Part shown: positions 1-11,470 of the stretch, in pieces | How the letters are laid out: each line of letters starts with the position of its first letter | Numbering within the stretch: the stretch's first letter is position 1 | DNA from: Iris pallida | Taxonomy: Eukaryota; Streptophyta; Magnoliopsida; Asparagales; Iridaceae | Assembly: GCA_029216955.1 (NCBI GenBank) | Contig: JANAVB010010791.1 | Coordinates: forward strand, 2,983,299-3,047,298 | Length of the DNA: 64,000 bases | Direction: 5' to 3' | The notes under the pieces: generated by a model | Seen by the model: only the letters and a program-made list of their open reading frames with translations | Databases searched by the model: none | What the model was told of the DNA's origin: nothing | Made by a program: the position numbers and the translations under genes

Positions 1-464
1 TCCTTTGGAGGAGGCTCGAGAGGAGAAGACTCTTTTGATGGGGTCACAACTTCATTGTTAGATGAAGAAGGACGATCCTCAATAGAGGAGTTCTCTAACC
101 CAAATGAGATGTCATCAATATCCTCGGAGGAGGAGAATGTAGAAGAGTTGAGTTCGTTAAAAGAGACATTGATTGACTCTTCGACAACAAGACTTCTTTT
201 ATTAAAAACACGAAAACCTTTGCTATGAGTAGAGTATCCAAGGAATATCCCTTCATAGGCTTTTTCTTCAAACTTGCCTAGGTTATCCTTGGTATTCAAA
301 ATAAAACAATTGCAACCAAAAACCTTGAAATATTCAATAGAAGGAATTTTGTTAAACCAAAGCTCATAAGGAGTCTTCTTAGTAATAGGTCTAATTAAGA
401 CTCTATTAATAACATGACACGCCGTATTAACGGCTTCCGCCCAAAAATATTGGGGGAGCTTATA
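1..464 (-). pseudogene. copia pol: end of the integrase region, continuing after an internal stop
   Basis: Directly past the stop at 465-467 the same frame stays open to the window edge. It encodes the conserved stretch that follows the integrase core in plant copia pol, including YFWAEAVNTACHVINR, then PYELWF, VFGCN and a GIFLGYS motif about 90 residues on. It then enters the acidic linker before reverse transcriptase. Frame continuity shows that the stop is a single-codon lesion rather than the natural end of the protein. The remainder of pol is outside the window. Confidence 0.85.
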
Positions 465-1430
465 TTAGTTTAACATGACCCGGGCCATATCGCCAAGGGT
501 TCTATTCTTTCTCTCCACAACACCATTTTGTTGAGGAGTACGGGGACAAGCAAAATCATGTCCAAAACCATTCTTTTCACAAAATCTTTTGAAATCAACA
601 TTATCAAATTCACCTCCATGATCACTCCTAATTTTGTTAATAGAAAAACCTTTCTCATTTTGAACACGTTTACAAAAAGCAACAAATTCACGAAAGGTAT
701 CACTTTTACAAGCAAGAAAAATAACCCAAGTAAATCTCAAAAAATCATCAACTAAAACAAAAGCATAAAGTTTGCCACCAAGGCTAGCTACTCTACTAGG
801 CCCAAAGAGATCCATATGAATAAGTTGTAGGGGTCTAGTGGTACTCACAGAGTTGATGGATTTGAAGGATGACTTGGTCAACTTACTTTTCTCGCATTCT
901 TCACATACCATATCCTTTTTGAAAGGGATGCTAGGAAGTCCTCGTACAAGCTTCTTGGAGGCGAGGCGAGAGATGGTATCCATGTTGGCGTGTCCAAGCC
1001 TCATGTGCCAAAGCCAACTCTCATCGTTCTTTGCAACTAGGCACCTGTCATTGTTAGTACCTTTAACAAGATAAAGAACATAAATATTGTTTTCTCTAAT
1101 GCCTTCATACACAATAGTTCCATTGGAGCTATCGGTAATGTGGCATTTGAGTTTAACAAACTTGATATCATAACCATTATCGGTAAGATGGCTAATACTT
1201 AAGAGATTATGCTTGAGATTAGTAACAAGACATACATTATTAATACAAGGATAAGGAGGAGAACCGATATTACCATTTCCAATAATATAACCTTTAAGAT
1301 TGTTACCGAAGGAGACGTGTCCTTCTTTCTTCATCGATAGCGTTGTAAAAAGTGAAGCATCACCGGTCATGTGCCGTGAACAACCGCTATCGAGAATCCA
1401 TTTGCTTCTAGCATGAGAAGGATTCGTCAC
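465..1430 (-). pseudogene. copia pol: aspartic protease, GAG-pre-integrase and integrase core
   Basis: This 321-residue open stretch begins with a GTG codon, so the start is not a real initiation site; it is the middle of a polyprotein. The protease motif ILDSGCSRHMTG is at residues 12-23 with the catalytic Asp at 14. The zinc-binding GAG-pre-integrase segment (HMRLGH, then CEEC) is at about 142-180. The integrase triad is intact: D207 in HMDLFG, D270 in RSDHGGEF and E306 in GVVERKNR, with the D35E spacing of retroviral-type integrases. The frame ends at a TAA at 465-467, inside a region that is normally continuous. It overlaps the gag frame by 23 nt in a different frame, so a frameshift separates gag from pol in this copy. 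Confidence 0.9.
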
Positions 1431-3344
1431 CTACAACATAAGTTGAAGATGAACATTTTGGTACCCATGATCTTATGGGTCCATGAGTGTTAGTCTTAGG
1501 AACCCACTTAAGAACTCTCATGTCAACTTGTTTTCTTGTATAACAAAAGTTAGAAGTGTGACCCACCAAACCACAATAATTGCACATCAAGGAAGATTTA
1601 GAAGAAGAAATGTGAGTGTTGTGCATATGTGAGTTTCTAGTATGAGAAGTTCTACCATGAGTGTTATGATGATAGTAAAAAGCATGATGAGAGGTGTTCT
1701 TCTTGACAAATGGTCCTTTTCTTGTGTTAGAAAAGGAGTTGTGTGTAGTGTTCATGTAATGATTATGCCTAGTATTGTGATGAGTGTGAGGGTGTCTTGG
1801 AGCATGCATGTGAGTGGTATTCTTATTACCTAAATTCTTACTTCGTGTAAGAAGATCATTATACTTAATAGAGGTGGAATATTCTCTTCTATTAGCATCT
1901 TGACATTTGCGCATGGCAAATTCATAAGAGCTTCTTATGGATTGAATCTCATCATCCTTTTTCTTGATGGTGTCAAGAGATTCTTGAAATTTGAGTCGCA
2001 AAGACTCTATTTCATCCGTGTCGGAAATAGGAGATTTTCCCTTCACATCAATGATGATGCTTGAGAGCCTCTCTACTTCAAGTTGAAGAGCCTCAACCTC
2101 CTTGAGAGATTTTTTGTATTTATTCCGAACACCTTTGTGTTCTTCATGTAACTCAAGAATGGCTTTCTCCAAATCATCATAGGTAAGAGTGTTTAAAGAA
2201 AAATCATCAAGTACCTCATCGGTTGCCATGAGACAGACGTTGGCATTGTGTTTGCACTCCTTGTCGTTGTCGGAGTCGCTCGCATCGCTTTCACACCAAA
2301 TGCTAGTGTTGGCGAACTTTCTGGAGGATGAGCTTCCCTTGCTAGATTTTTCGTACTTGCTTGAGTCTTTTCGTATCATCGGACAATCCCTCTTGATGTG
2401 TCCGGGTCTTCTGCATTGATAGCACGCCGGGTCTTCATCATTGTCCCGTCTAGAGCGGTTGGCCTTGTTGAACTTTAAGAACTTCCGGAAGTGCTTAGCT
2501 GTGAGAGCTATTTCTTCATCGTCATCCGACTCATTGTCGTCGGAGCTATCCTTGGAGTAGGACCTTAAAGCTTTGAGAGCGAGAGTCTTCTCTTTTTCTT
2601 TGGTCTTCTCCTTCTCCTTCTCTTGAATGGAGGATTCCTCTTGATCCTTCATGTCGAGCTCGTGAGTCATTAGCTTACCCATGAGGGTCTCTAGGTTCAT
2701 GACGGTTAGATCGTTCCCCTCAATGATTGCGGTAGCTTTAGGACTCCAAGCTTTCGTCAATCCTCTAAGAATTTTCCTTATCTTTTCATGAGCGGGATAT
2801 TCCTTTCCAAGAGAAGAGAGAGGGTTAATAATGTCACCAAAACGAGTAAACATGCTAGCAATAGATTCATCATGCTTCATTTTAAAAGACTCATATTCTT
2901 GCGTGAGTCTACTGATCTTGGATTCCTTCACTTGTGAAGTTCCCTCGTGTGTGACTTCAAGTAACTTCCAAATCTCATTGGAAGTCTTGCAAGTAGAGAT
3001 CCAGTTGAATTCACTACTATCGAGGGCACAGTAAAGAGCATTCATTGCCTTGGCATCTCGACAAGCAAGCTTCTTAATATTTTCGGCAAGTGTTTCCCGA
3101 AGGGTGTCAGAAGCAATATCCTCAATAACTCTGGAAGGAGTAGGAAGGCCATTTATCACGCAATCCCATAAATCGAAATCTATGGACTTGAGATAAATGC
3201 CCATCCTAATCTTCCAGTAGTTATAGTTGGTACCATCAAATAGGGGAGGCCTATTTGTGGAGTGTCCCTCATTGTGAAACGTGTTGATACTAGGGTTAGA
3301 GGCTATGGATCGCTCAAGGGTGTAAATCCAAATCAAGAGAACGA
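1408..3344 (-). pseudogene. copia gag (capsid and nucleocapsid region)
   Basis: The open frame runs from 3552 to 1408 (714 codons), but its first 64 codons lie in the LTR, so translation of gag should start downstream of the primer site. No ATG is seen between that site and the conserved gag core (LFDGTNYNYWKIRM), so the original start may be lost. The capsid-like UBN2/DUF4219 region spans about residues 100-290 (IWKLLEVTHEGT, then a KILRGL motif). A Lys/Glu and Asp-rich linker follows. CCHC knuckle 1 (CYQCRRPGHIKRDC) is at residues 377-390, a coiled-coil-like stretch at about 460-560, a His/Asn-rich segment at 580-650 and CCHC knuckle 2 (CNYCGLVGHTSNFC) at 657-670. Gag packages the element RNA. 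Confidence 0.85.
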
Positions 3345-3357
3345 GGCTCTGATACCA
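3345..3357 (-). other. Primer binding site of the copia element
   Basis: On the minus strand TGGTATCAGAGCC follows the LTR end (CA at 3361-3360) after two bases. This is the usual plant retrotransposon site complementary to the 3' end of initiator tRNA-Met. It fixes the element's orientation and the inner edge of the LTR. Confidence 0.93.
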
Positions 3358-3359
3358 AT

Positions 3360-4622
3360 TGTAGAACCCTAGAGGGGGGGTGAATAGGGAAATAAAATAT
3401 AAACTACAACAATTGATGCAATAACGACAATTGAAAGTAAAGAGTAGAAAGATCAAACGCAAATGCAAGGATGTATCCTGGTATCCTCTTTTGAGGCAAT
3501 CCAGTCCCGGAACTCTCTCCGACTTTAATCCACTATTATCCAAATAGTACACACGAGTTTGGATCCGAAGAACTCGCCAACTTCAACACGAGTTTGGATC
3601 CGAAGACTCGCCAACTTCTACACACGAGTTTTCTTACGAAGGCTCGCCAACTTCAAACAAAAGAGAATGAGAACTTGTTGATCTTCTAACACGTGAAGAT
3701 CGAAATGTACAACTCTTTAATACTCTAGCACTTTGGGAGAGGATGACAATGAAAAGCTTTGAAGAGTATTAATGGTGGAGCTCTTGGTTGTTGGAAAATT
3801 TATGGAAGAGTTGGTGAGGAAGCTCAAGAGAGAGAGAGCTTCCTTTTATAAGAAAACCAAGAGTAGGTGGCATTTAATGCTCTGAAATGCAGGCAGACCG
3901 GCATGCCGTCGGTATGCCACGGCATACCGCCGGTATGCCGGCCAAATAGTAACGGTCATAATTATGACCGTTCAAGAGCATTAAATACGGCCATTAATGC
4001 GTGTCAGACCAAATCGAAAACTAAGTATTCGAAATTCGGTATACCGCCGGTATGCCGGAGCATACCGTCGGTATGTCGATAGAATGTCACAGAAAGTTTA
4101 GAGCTGCTAGAAACGGCATGCCGCCGGTATGCCGCAGCATACCGTCGGTATGTCGACAGTTGATCACAGCAACTTTTGTGTTGCTAAAAACGGCATGCCG
4201 TCGGTATGCCGACATTTCGAGACAACAACTTTCTAGAGTCCAAAAACGGTATACCGCCGGTATACCGAAGCATACCGTCGGTATGCCGCTTTTTGTCACA
4301 GAACCTTTTCTGGACACGAAAACGGTATACTGCCGGTATGCAGAAGCATACCGCCGGTATGCCGCTCTGAATGACATATTTTTCGATTTGTGCTTTTAGT
4401 TATCATCCATCCTTTAGTGTTTACAGATATACCTAGACCAGTACAGACATGAAGACTCTAAGCAGGGAACGCCGGTAACTGCTACAGTCTTCAAGGAAGA
4501 AGGAGGAAGCTCTTGAAGTGAAGAACTCCATGTAGTACATCTTCTGAGAATATTTGAATCTGAAGAACAGAAGACTAAACTACGAAGATGCTGTTAATTA
4601 CTCAAAATAAAATGTGCCAACA
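3360..4622 (-). repeat. LTR of the copia element (about 1.26 kb)
   Basis: In minus orientation the LTR starts TGTTGGCACATTTTATTTTG at 4622 and ends GGGTTCTACA at 3360, giving the TG...CA ends of an LTR. The start sequence is typical of plant copia LTRs. Only this LTR is in the window, so both ends are inferred from the primer site, the terminal dinucleotides and the familiar start. It holds the palindrome array at 3897-4364. Confidence 0.85.
3897..4364. repeat. Six clusters of tandem palindromic half-sites in the copia LTR
   Basis: Six clusters begin near 3899, 4039, 4112, 4192, 4246 and 4322, mostly 54-80 bp apart. Each joins half-sites of the type ggcatgccg / cggtatgcc. Five clusters have four half-sites and the 4192 cluster has two, giving about 22. 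Every pair is near-palindromic, for example GGCATGCCGTCGGTATGCC. Between clusters the spacers share only loose similarity, such as gtcacaga and ctaaaaacgg. The single strand should fold into stacked hairpins. No protein is implied. Confidence 0.9.
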
Positions 4623-5598
4623 CAAGTGAATTTGGCTTAGGACAATGAATAAACAATGAATAAGTTGGGTATGAACTATGACCACTGACAGATACATAGA
4701 TCTTTGCTTCTTTGTCGGCTAAGGAAACTTATTTCTGATTTGCTAAGTTAGAGACGGACGAGCATTTAAAAGCAAGGTCTCTTTCGAGCTTGTTCACTGA
4801 ATACACATATATGCAGTTTCCAGAGGCAAAAGCAACTTCCAAAGGGATGTTTCATCAGCCATCAGTAGCTCGATTATGAAGTAGCATCAACACAAATTCT
4901 TGTAGCTATAAATATGTAAAGAGCTTCCTTCTTTTGGGAACATAGTATTCTAGCTTTATTGATCACCCACTAATGAAACAAGATGGAAGCTTAAACCAGC
5001 TGGTATGTATTAAATGAAACATAACCATTACACCATTACACCATTTTATAAAGATAAAAAGGTAAATTACAGATACATTTTGTGATATAATCCTGATCAC
5101 TAAAATGGCAAGAACAAAGACGGGGCAGACTTTACTGAAAGGATTAAATGGTAGGTGCCAGCATGTGGAAGTTCAATTTTTTTGCAAACAATAAATATGC
5201 AATGCATGAGAGCTTTCATGTTGTTTCAGAGACACATGAACTAAAACCAACAATAAATCTGCCTCTTCCTGGTTTGCTCCTCCTATAATACATACAAGGC
5301 AATCAGATCCAAAGACAGCAACATTTACATTATAAAGTAATTTACTTAGCAAAAAAGATCAAAATTTTGGCTACTAACACAAAAAATATTCAATTTGCAA
5401 AACAAGTAATCTTGTAGATTTCATGTCAAGGTTAGTTCTAGATCCCCCCCCCAAAAAAAAAACGTGCTAGAATTTGTTCTTGTTCATTTTACACAAATAA
5501 ACTCAAGAACAAAGCTACATGACATGCTAGGCAATATTAATCAGAATCTAAGAAGTACACACCTGAAATGAATACACAGCTAGTGTCCAAACAACATC
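4623..5598. other. No gene seen; AT-rich flank downstream of the FAR1-type fragment
   Basis: This stretch has no conserved reading frame on either strand. It contains short homopolymers, for example a C8 next to an A10 around 5445-5461. In minus orientation it could be 3' untranslated or intergenic DNA of the FAR1-type fragment. Confidence 0.5.
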
Positions 5599-6351
5599 TT
5601 AATCCAAATCCGTAACTTCATCACATAGGTCTACAAATGAAAAAAAAAAATTTAATTTAGAAATATTCAGAAAAAAAATAATAGGAAGACATTGGTAAGG
5701 AAAGTATACCTGTTTCATTTCGGTTAGCCATCTTCTCAATTTTTTTAGGATTATTAGGATAGTTACGACTATCATGACCAGTGTTGACACCTTTGCACAT
5801 CCTACAAACTCTTGCTTTGTTCTTTTGGGTTGCTTTCTCTAACCCACTCTTTATTCTTTTGTTACCGGTCACCAACTCATTCTCAAGTACATTGGGGTAA
5901 CTAACGCATGACTGTGATCATAAAAAAAAAACTGATACCTTCCATAAATTTGTACTTTTAATATTAATGATACGCATTCGAGCCTTGCAACCTTCTCTCA
6001 TTGTTGAAGTTTTTTTTATTACACCTTCATCAGTATTTTTTTTATTACACCTTCATCTTCCTTGGCCTTTTGCTTCTTGTAAGTTCCTTCACAGCTACAT
6101 GAAAATTTTATGCCAGTGGGGTCTGAGCTACCGCGTTTCCCTCTAAATGTTTTTTGTCTTCGGATGCTAAACCCATGCTTTGCTCCATAAGCTTGATAAC
6201 AATCTTCTGCCTCTTCTATGGAGTTAAAAAACTTTCCCACAAATATTTCTTTCTCATCTTCAATATTGTTAGGTGGTGCAAACAATACCTCTTGGTGTAG
6301 ATTTTCAGCAGTTGTAGTAGTCATGTTTTCAACAGTGCCCACACTTGTCAT
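5599..6351 (-). pseudogene. FAR1/FRS-type gene fragment, MULE transposase core missing
   Basis: FAR1-family proteins are transcription factors derived from Mutator-like transposases. They have an N-terminal FAR1 DNA-binding zinc domain, a central MULE transposase domain and a C-terminal zinc motif. Here, from ATG at 6351, the first half of a FAR1 domain is clear (FFNSIEEAEDCYQAYGAKHG, then KHGFSIRRQK). A 26-bp tandem duplication at 6006-6057 then shifts the frame and gives a stop at 6019-6021; after it the domain resumes (REGCKARM, then DHSHALVTP). The next frame (5875-5710) gives the C-terminal knuckle CRMCKGVNTGHDSRN. A spliceable 79-bp intron (5709-5631, GT...AG) leads to a last exon ending DEVTDLD at 5599. 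The whole MULE core is absent, so this is an internally deleted copy. Confidence 0.7.
6006..6057. repeat. 26-bp tandem duplication inside the FAR1 domain
   Basis: The words attacaccttcatc at 6018-6031 and 6044-6057, each preceded by a T-run, repeat at a 26-bp period. As 26 is not a multiple of three, the duplication shifts the frame and creates the stop at 6019-6021. Confidence 0.85.
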
Positions 6352-7472
6352 TTAACTATGTAATCTGTGGAACAAATTATGAACAAATAAAAATGACGAC
6401 AAAAAAAATTTAAATCTATTAAAAAAATTTGAAGCCTAATTTAGATATTTTAAAAAAAATTTCATTTAAAATTTAAATTTTTTCAGTCATTTAAAATTTG
6501 AAGCTTAATTTAGTTTATTTTAAAAAATTGTTCATTTAAATTTTTGACCTTCTCTAAAATAAATTTCAAGCCTAATTTAAATATTTTAAGATTCGAACAC
6601 GCAACAACCTAATTTAAATCTTCTAAATTTTTGGCCATTTAAATTTTCGGTCATATAGATATATTATGTTTTTATGAAGATTCCAATAGTGTAAGTACCC
6701 ATTCAAATACCTCTGACTAATACCCATCCATATATTTAAATATTTTAAATTTGTTAAATATTCGGTCATTTAAATCTTTTATATTTTTGGCCATTTGAAT
6801 CTTTTAAATTTATTTCTACTGGAAAATGTGATAAAATCTAATTTAACTTTTTAGGTCATTCGAGGAGGTCTAAGTCTAAGGATTATGTACTAGAAGATCT
6901 GTTGAAAATGTGGGAAGAAAGTTATCGTTATTAATAAATTTATTTATCGCAAAAATTGGACATATATGAAAAAGAAGGGCACATTTTATTTTTATGTAAA
7001 CAAAGAAACCCTCCGCTCGCCGCTCCGATCTGCTCTGCACTCCATCTCTCTGCCTCGGCTCCGGAGTGAATTATATATTATATATACATAGAGAGGTTGG
7101 ATCGGATTCATATTTTACTCGATTAGCTCCTTTCGCACAATTTATTGCATAGATGTAATGCCAATTTTACTACGCATGACTCCAAGCCCACGTCTTCCAT
7201 GCATCCACTACAATCTCTACAAATCCGGCGAAGTTTAAATATATGAAGTAATATAAACATATGAAGTAATATATGAAAGTATTTGTTAACAACCATCCAA
7301 ACATGCATATCATCTATCTCATACGCAATTTCTCAAACATATTGCAGTCGACAAATCACCAATATTTGTAAATAATAAAGAGCCAGATAAATACCCTTAA
7401 TTTTTACCAACCGAGTGAATGTTCCGCAAAGGGGAATGAAGAGGAGGAGGTGCTGAATTGAAGGAGGTGCTG
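6352..7472. other. AT-rich spacer without recognisable genes
   Basis: Positions 6400-6830 are degenerate A/T-rich repeats around the words atttaaat and taaattt. A short GC-richer patch at 7010-7070 (ccgctcgccgctccgatctg) stands out and could be a remnant of a gene leader. Nothing in six frames resembles a known protein. Confidence 0.5.
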
Positions 7473-7928
7473 AATCGAAGGCGGGCTGTGAAGCGACGGT
7501 CGCTGGAGAAGCGATCAGGCGGTGGCGAGTGTAGAGGCGGGCTAGAAGGTGAGGAATTTTCTTCCTTCCATTCTCTGTTCTCTGATTTTTTTTCCTTCGT
7601 TCGAAAGCTGAAAATAAGAATTAATAATAATTATACACTACTATTAATGGTCAGAAGAAGGGGGTCATCCTGGCTGCTGCCATTCACAATATTTCGAAAT
7701 CCCTAATATTAATCATTCTCACAACAATCCCCTGTTGTTCACATTCTCTCCCCAATATTAATCACTGGAGAGAGAGAGAGAGAGAGAAGAAATGTGAGGA
7801 GGAGAAGAAGAAGAGTGGGATCTAGAGAGGGGAGAGTGGGAGTCGGGAGGCTTCTCACCTAGGCGTCTCGTCGGCGGAAGTCGAAGGCGGGCTGTGAAGC
7901 GACGGTCGCTGGAGAAGCGATCAGGCGG
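7473..7928. repeat. Block of about 50 bp duplicated about 400 bp apart
   Basis: The segment with gaaggcgggctgtgaagcga and ctggagaagcgatcaggcgg occurs at 7478-7523 and again at 7883-7928 almost unchanged. Both copies are followed by ccttcgtt and ctctgttctct words, so the duplicated unit may be about 400 bp. Purine-rich and (GA)n stretches lie between. The open frame at 7458-7706 is not supported as a gene. Confidence 0.7.
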
Positions 7929-8147
7929 CAGAGTTTTTTTTTCCTTCGTTTCTCTGTTCTCTCTCTCTCTCTTATGTTTGTACGATGGGGTTTTTTTTTT
8001 GGGAGAGAGAGTTATTTATGGTTAGTCCATTATTATAATTTTTGGAGAGAGATTTAATTTAATCTTAGCCATTTATTAAATCTAATCTAACGGCTAAGAT
8101 GTGGATGATAAGGGGGTGAACAAAATAGGGGGTGAAGCCGATCCCAC

Positions 8148-8151
<4 letters not shown>
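7929..8151. other. Possible end of a DNA transposon, unproven
   Basis: The stretch ends taacggctaagatgtgg, then gggggtgaacaaaatagg and gccgatcccacctc at the edge of a (TA)n tract. Many plant DNA transposons end in this style, and the FAR1-type fragment lies just upstream. No inverted partner was found, so this is a suggestion only. Confidence 0.25.
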
Positions 8152-8196
<45 letters not shown>

Positions 8197-8197
8197 T

Positions 8198-8241
<44 letters not shown>

Positions 8242-8311
8242 GTATTAATAAATAAAAATATATATATATTTTTCTAATAAATATATATTTTTTTTTCTAA
8301 TAAATATATAT

Positions 8312-8387
<76 letters not shown>

Positions 8388-8803
8388 GTATTAATAAATA
8401 ATATTAAGAGAATTTTTTTGAATAAATTAGGAGTGAAGAACAAATATACACTTGTTAAGTGCATTTTGTTTCTCGCGTATTTGAATATTAAAAAAAACAA
8501 AAACACGCTTGTCATGTAATTTTTTTTTTTTCTAAAACACACATATTACGTGCGTTTTGAATTTTTCCACTTTTGAGACGAAAAAAATTTAAAATACAAA
8601 TAAAAAGCTATACCAATAAAAAAATTAATATACATGCTTTTTTTTCACTTCTGAAAACACACTTGTTATATGGATAAATAAATTTATACTAATAAAAAGT
8701 AGTATAGATAATAAAAAAATTATTGTAGATAAATAAATATATTATCAATATTAAATTGTTATTATTTTTATTAATTTATTATTAGTATATATTTATTTGA
8801 ATA
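8152..8803. repeat. (TA)n microsatellites and AT-rich spacer
   Basis: (TA)n runs occupy about 8153-8247 and 8318-8381, joined by ataaataaaaatata words. Positions 8383-8803 are AT-rich with no gene. An open frame here reads as an Ile/Tyr repeat and is an artefact. Confidence 0.9.
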
Positions 8804-10779
8804 TGTGAGCACCCTGAATTTCGGGTTGATTTTTAAAATTTTCTGATTTAATTATTTTCAATATATATTACTATTTGATTTAATGTACTTTTCTGTGCCT
8901 TTGATATTTGGAGTATCAGGGATGTTCATATCTGGAAACCTTCTTCCCGAGTTTTGTAGTGGACAGGATTACCTTCATGATGGTATATAATGTCCCATCC
9001 AAACTTATTCTCTTGTACTCTTTTTGCTTCGCACAACTTCGGGTCGATTTAGACCATTTGATCATTAATTAATTTTCCCACTCTTTTCCTTGATCATTAT
9101 TAGCACGTTGCCGTGACTTTTAATTTAGGAGAACAAGACTAGTCATTTTTTTGAAACCAACTTCTCATGCATGATCTACTCGAGACGCTCTTCACTCATG
9201 ACCTTCGTGTCCCACTCAGACACACCATCTTGTGCTCCATTTGCTTCACATAACTTTTTTGACACGTGACCCGATTTTATTTTATCCCACGGTGTCACAT
9301 GCATTTTCCGACTTGAATTGTGGATACCCTGTCGACCCAAACCTGACAACCCCAAATATGGACATGGCCCACATTGAGCCTACTACCCGCATGACACTTG
9401 TGTCCTATTTATTTGAGCCCCCACATGCTACTTATTTATCCATGATCATAAACACCTAAAAATAATTTATTTATTGCACCTAGTCCATTTTGGCCCAACC
9501 CGGCTCCACTGAACCCAACCCCAGCTCCATGTTACCCTCCATCATGACACTCTCACCCTCATTGCCCTTAAAAAATATTAATACATAGTATATCCATTCA
9601 AATAATTTAATGTACACTCAAATGATTAATTCCATAAAGGGATAACCTATTTTTTCCCGATATTAAATCCTAGCCATTGAATTCTCTCTATCAATCCCAA
9701 CCCCTCTATTCCTACATGGCAAAACACTCACTCCCATAAACCCTTTGGCCGGCCCTAGCTTTTAGAAATTTTCTTTTCTCTCTCTACTTTATCTCTCACA
9801 TCAATTACCACTTTTTCTCTCTCTTCCTTCTCGCTTCACTCAATTAATTTCAGCACCTCATCTCTCTCTCTCCCTTTTTTCTTCACGAGCAGCCCCCATG
9901 CCGAGCTCCTTCAAGAGCAGCCATCCCCCATGGCCGGCGGTGCCTCAGCCTTTCTCCTCCTCCCGAACCACCTCATTCCAGCCCCTCCTAGCCGGCCTCC
10001 TCCATCACCCCACCGCACTCTCCACCACCATCATCATTCCTCCACCACCACCTTCAACCACCGAACCACCATTACCAACACCACCGTGACCACCACCCTC
10101 GACCCGCCACCGAGCACCGTACCGCCGCGCGCCTAGCTTGTCGGCAACCGCGGCCAGCAGCAGCAGCTGCAACTGCAGCTTAAACAGCCGTACGCCCCTG
10201 GCCGGCAGTGCAGCATCGCCGTCGTCGGCGTGGCAGCCGTGGCCGACCCCCCTTGGCCGGGCGCACACCCCCAGGCAGGTCCCGCGGCCTTCGCTCCTCT
10301 CTCTGACATGTATCGGAGGCGATCCGTGCGTTTGGCACGGGTTTCCGTCGTGACGAGCCCGGAAACGAAGTTGAAATGGTATTTTGTTGCAGCAACTTCG
10401 CACACGATTTTCGAAAAATCCGACCGTTGGATCGGCAATTTCTTCACTCCGTCACAATCTCAGTATATCCATCTTCACTCCCCTCAATTTTCGTCCGTTA
10501 ATTTTATCGTTTGATACATCAAAACTGGCCACCAAGTTGACCGTTTAAATTGTATAATTTTTGGACAGTTTTGTGGAGCCAACTTCGTCGGCTCGTACCT
10601 CCTCCACTGCAGCTCCATTTGGCGTGCTACCAGTTCCTGTGCATAGCTGGTATAACCCTCTTTCTACCCCTCCAGTTTCGTTTCATTGTGAGCTTGTTTG
10701 ATTGGTCGAATTCGACGCCAAAGTTGGTCGTCCGAATTCGTAATTTCCAACTTGTAAAATTCCATTTTTGAACACGGGA

Positions 10780-11470
10780 CTCCAAATTTCATTTCTGACA
10801 CCACCAGTAGACTCGTGGCGTCGTTCTGACACATTTTCATATATAATTTGTTTGATTTGGAGGACGTGGGCCCTGACGCGTATTTCGGTACAAAACGAGC
10901 CCCACAGTCCGGGTCAACGGGACTTTTTGACACCGGCTCATCGAAATCCAATTTCGGATATATCGTTGAGTTTGTATCGTCATTCTGGACTCGTTGACAT
11001 ATAATTTGCTAGATTTTAGTGGACAATGGTTCCGGCACGTATTTTCGTACAAATCGGATACCAATATCCGGGTCAACGGGTCATTTTGAGTTCGGCTCAT
11101 CAGAATCCAATTTCGGATATACCGTTGAGTTCGTATCATCATTCTGGACTCGTTGACATATAATTTGCTGAGTTTTGAGAACATTGGCTCCGACACGCAT
11201 TTTCCTGCAAAGCGGAATTCCAATGTTCTAGTCAACGGACCAAATTGAGATCGGGTTAACGGAATCCAATTCTGGATATACCGTTGGGTTCGTATCGTCA
11301 TTCTAGTTTCGTGGACATATATTTTGTTATATTTTGTAGACTTATTTTCTTGCACATTTATCGGTGTAAAACGGCTCCGACACGGATACCGTTTTTGACC
11401 CAAAATTACCTTTTTGCCCTTGTGTCCAAACTGGGCCGATGGGTAGGCTATCCTAGCTAATTTGACAATT
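10780..11470. repeat. 159-bp tandem repeat inside LTR A, about four copies
   Basis: The word gacatataatttgctg and variants recur at 10837, 10996, 11155 and 11314, a constant 159-bp step. Each unit includes caattctggatataccgttg-like and ttcgtatcgtcattctgg-like words. Because 159 equals 53 codons, the minus strand stays open by chance. The same array is in LTR B (26270-26800) and LTR C (33040-33560). Confidence 0.9.

Larger units (their letters stand above)
1..4622 (-). mobile_element. Ty1/copia LTR retrotransposon, SIRE-like, cut by the window edge
   Basis: Read on the minus strand, the order is LTR (4622 to 3360), primer binding site, gag, protease and integrase, which is the Ty1/copia order because integrase precedes reverse transcriptase. 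Reverse transcriptase, RNase H and the second LTR lie beyond position 1. The large gag with two CCHC knuckles suggests the SIRE/Maximus lineage, but this is from family resemblance only. Coding is broken by a frame change near 1408-1430 and a stop at 465-467, so the copy is not autonomous. If the LTR ends at 4622, the expected 5-bp target duplication on this side is caagt at 4623-4627; its partner is out of view. Confidence 0.9.

Noticed and set aside
7123..7706. Small open frames at 7123-7308 (minus) and 7458-7706 (plus)
   Set aside because: No conserved motif; the second runs through the duplicated GC-rich block.
9898..10136. His/Pro/Ser/Thr-rich open frames in LTR A (also 25356-25594, 32117-32355)
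   Set aside because: They come from CCACCA and catcatcat low-complexity tracts, are open in several frames, and lie upstream of the LTR TATA box.
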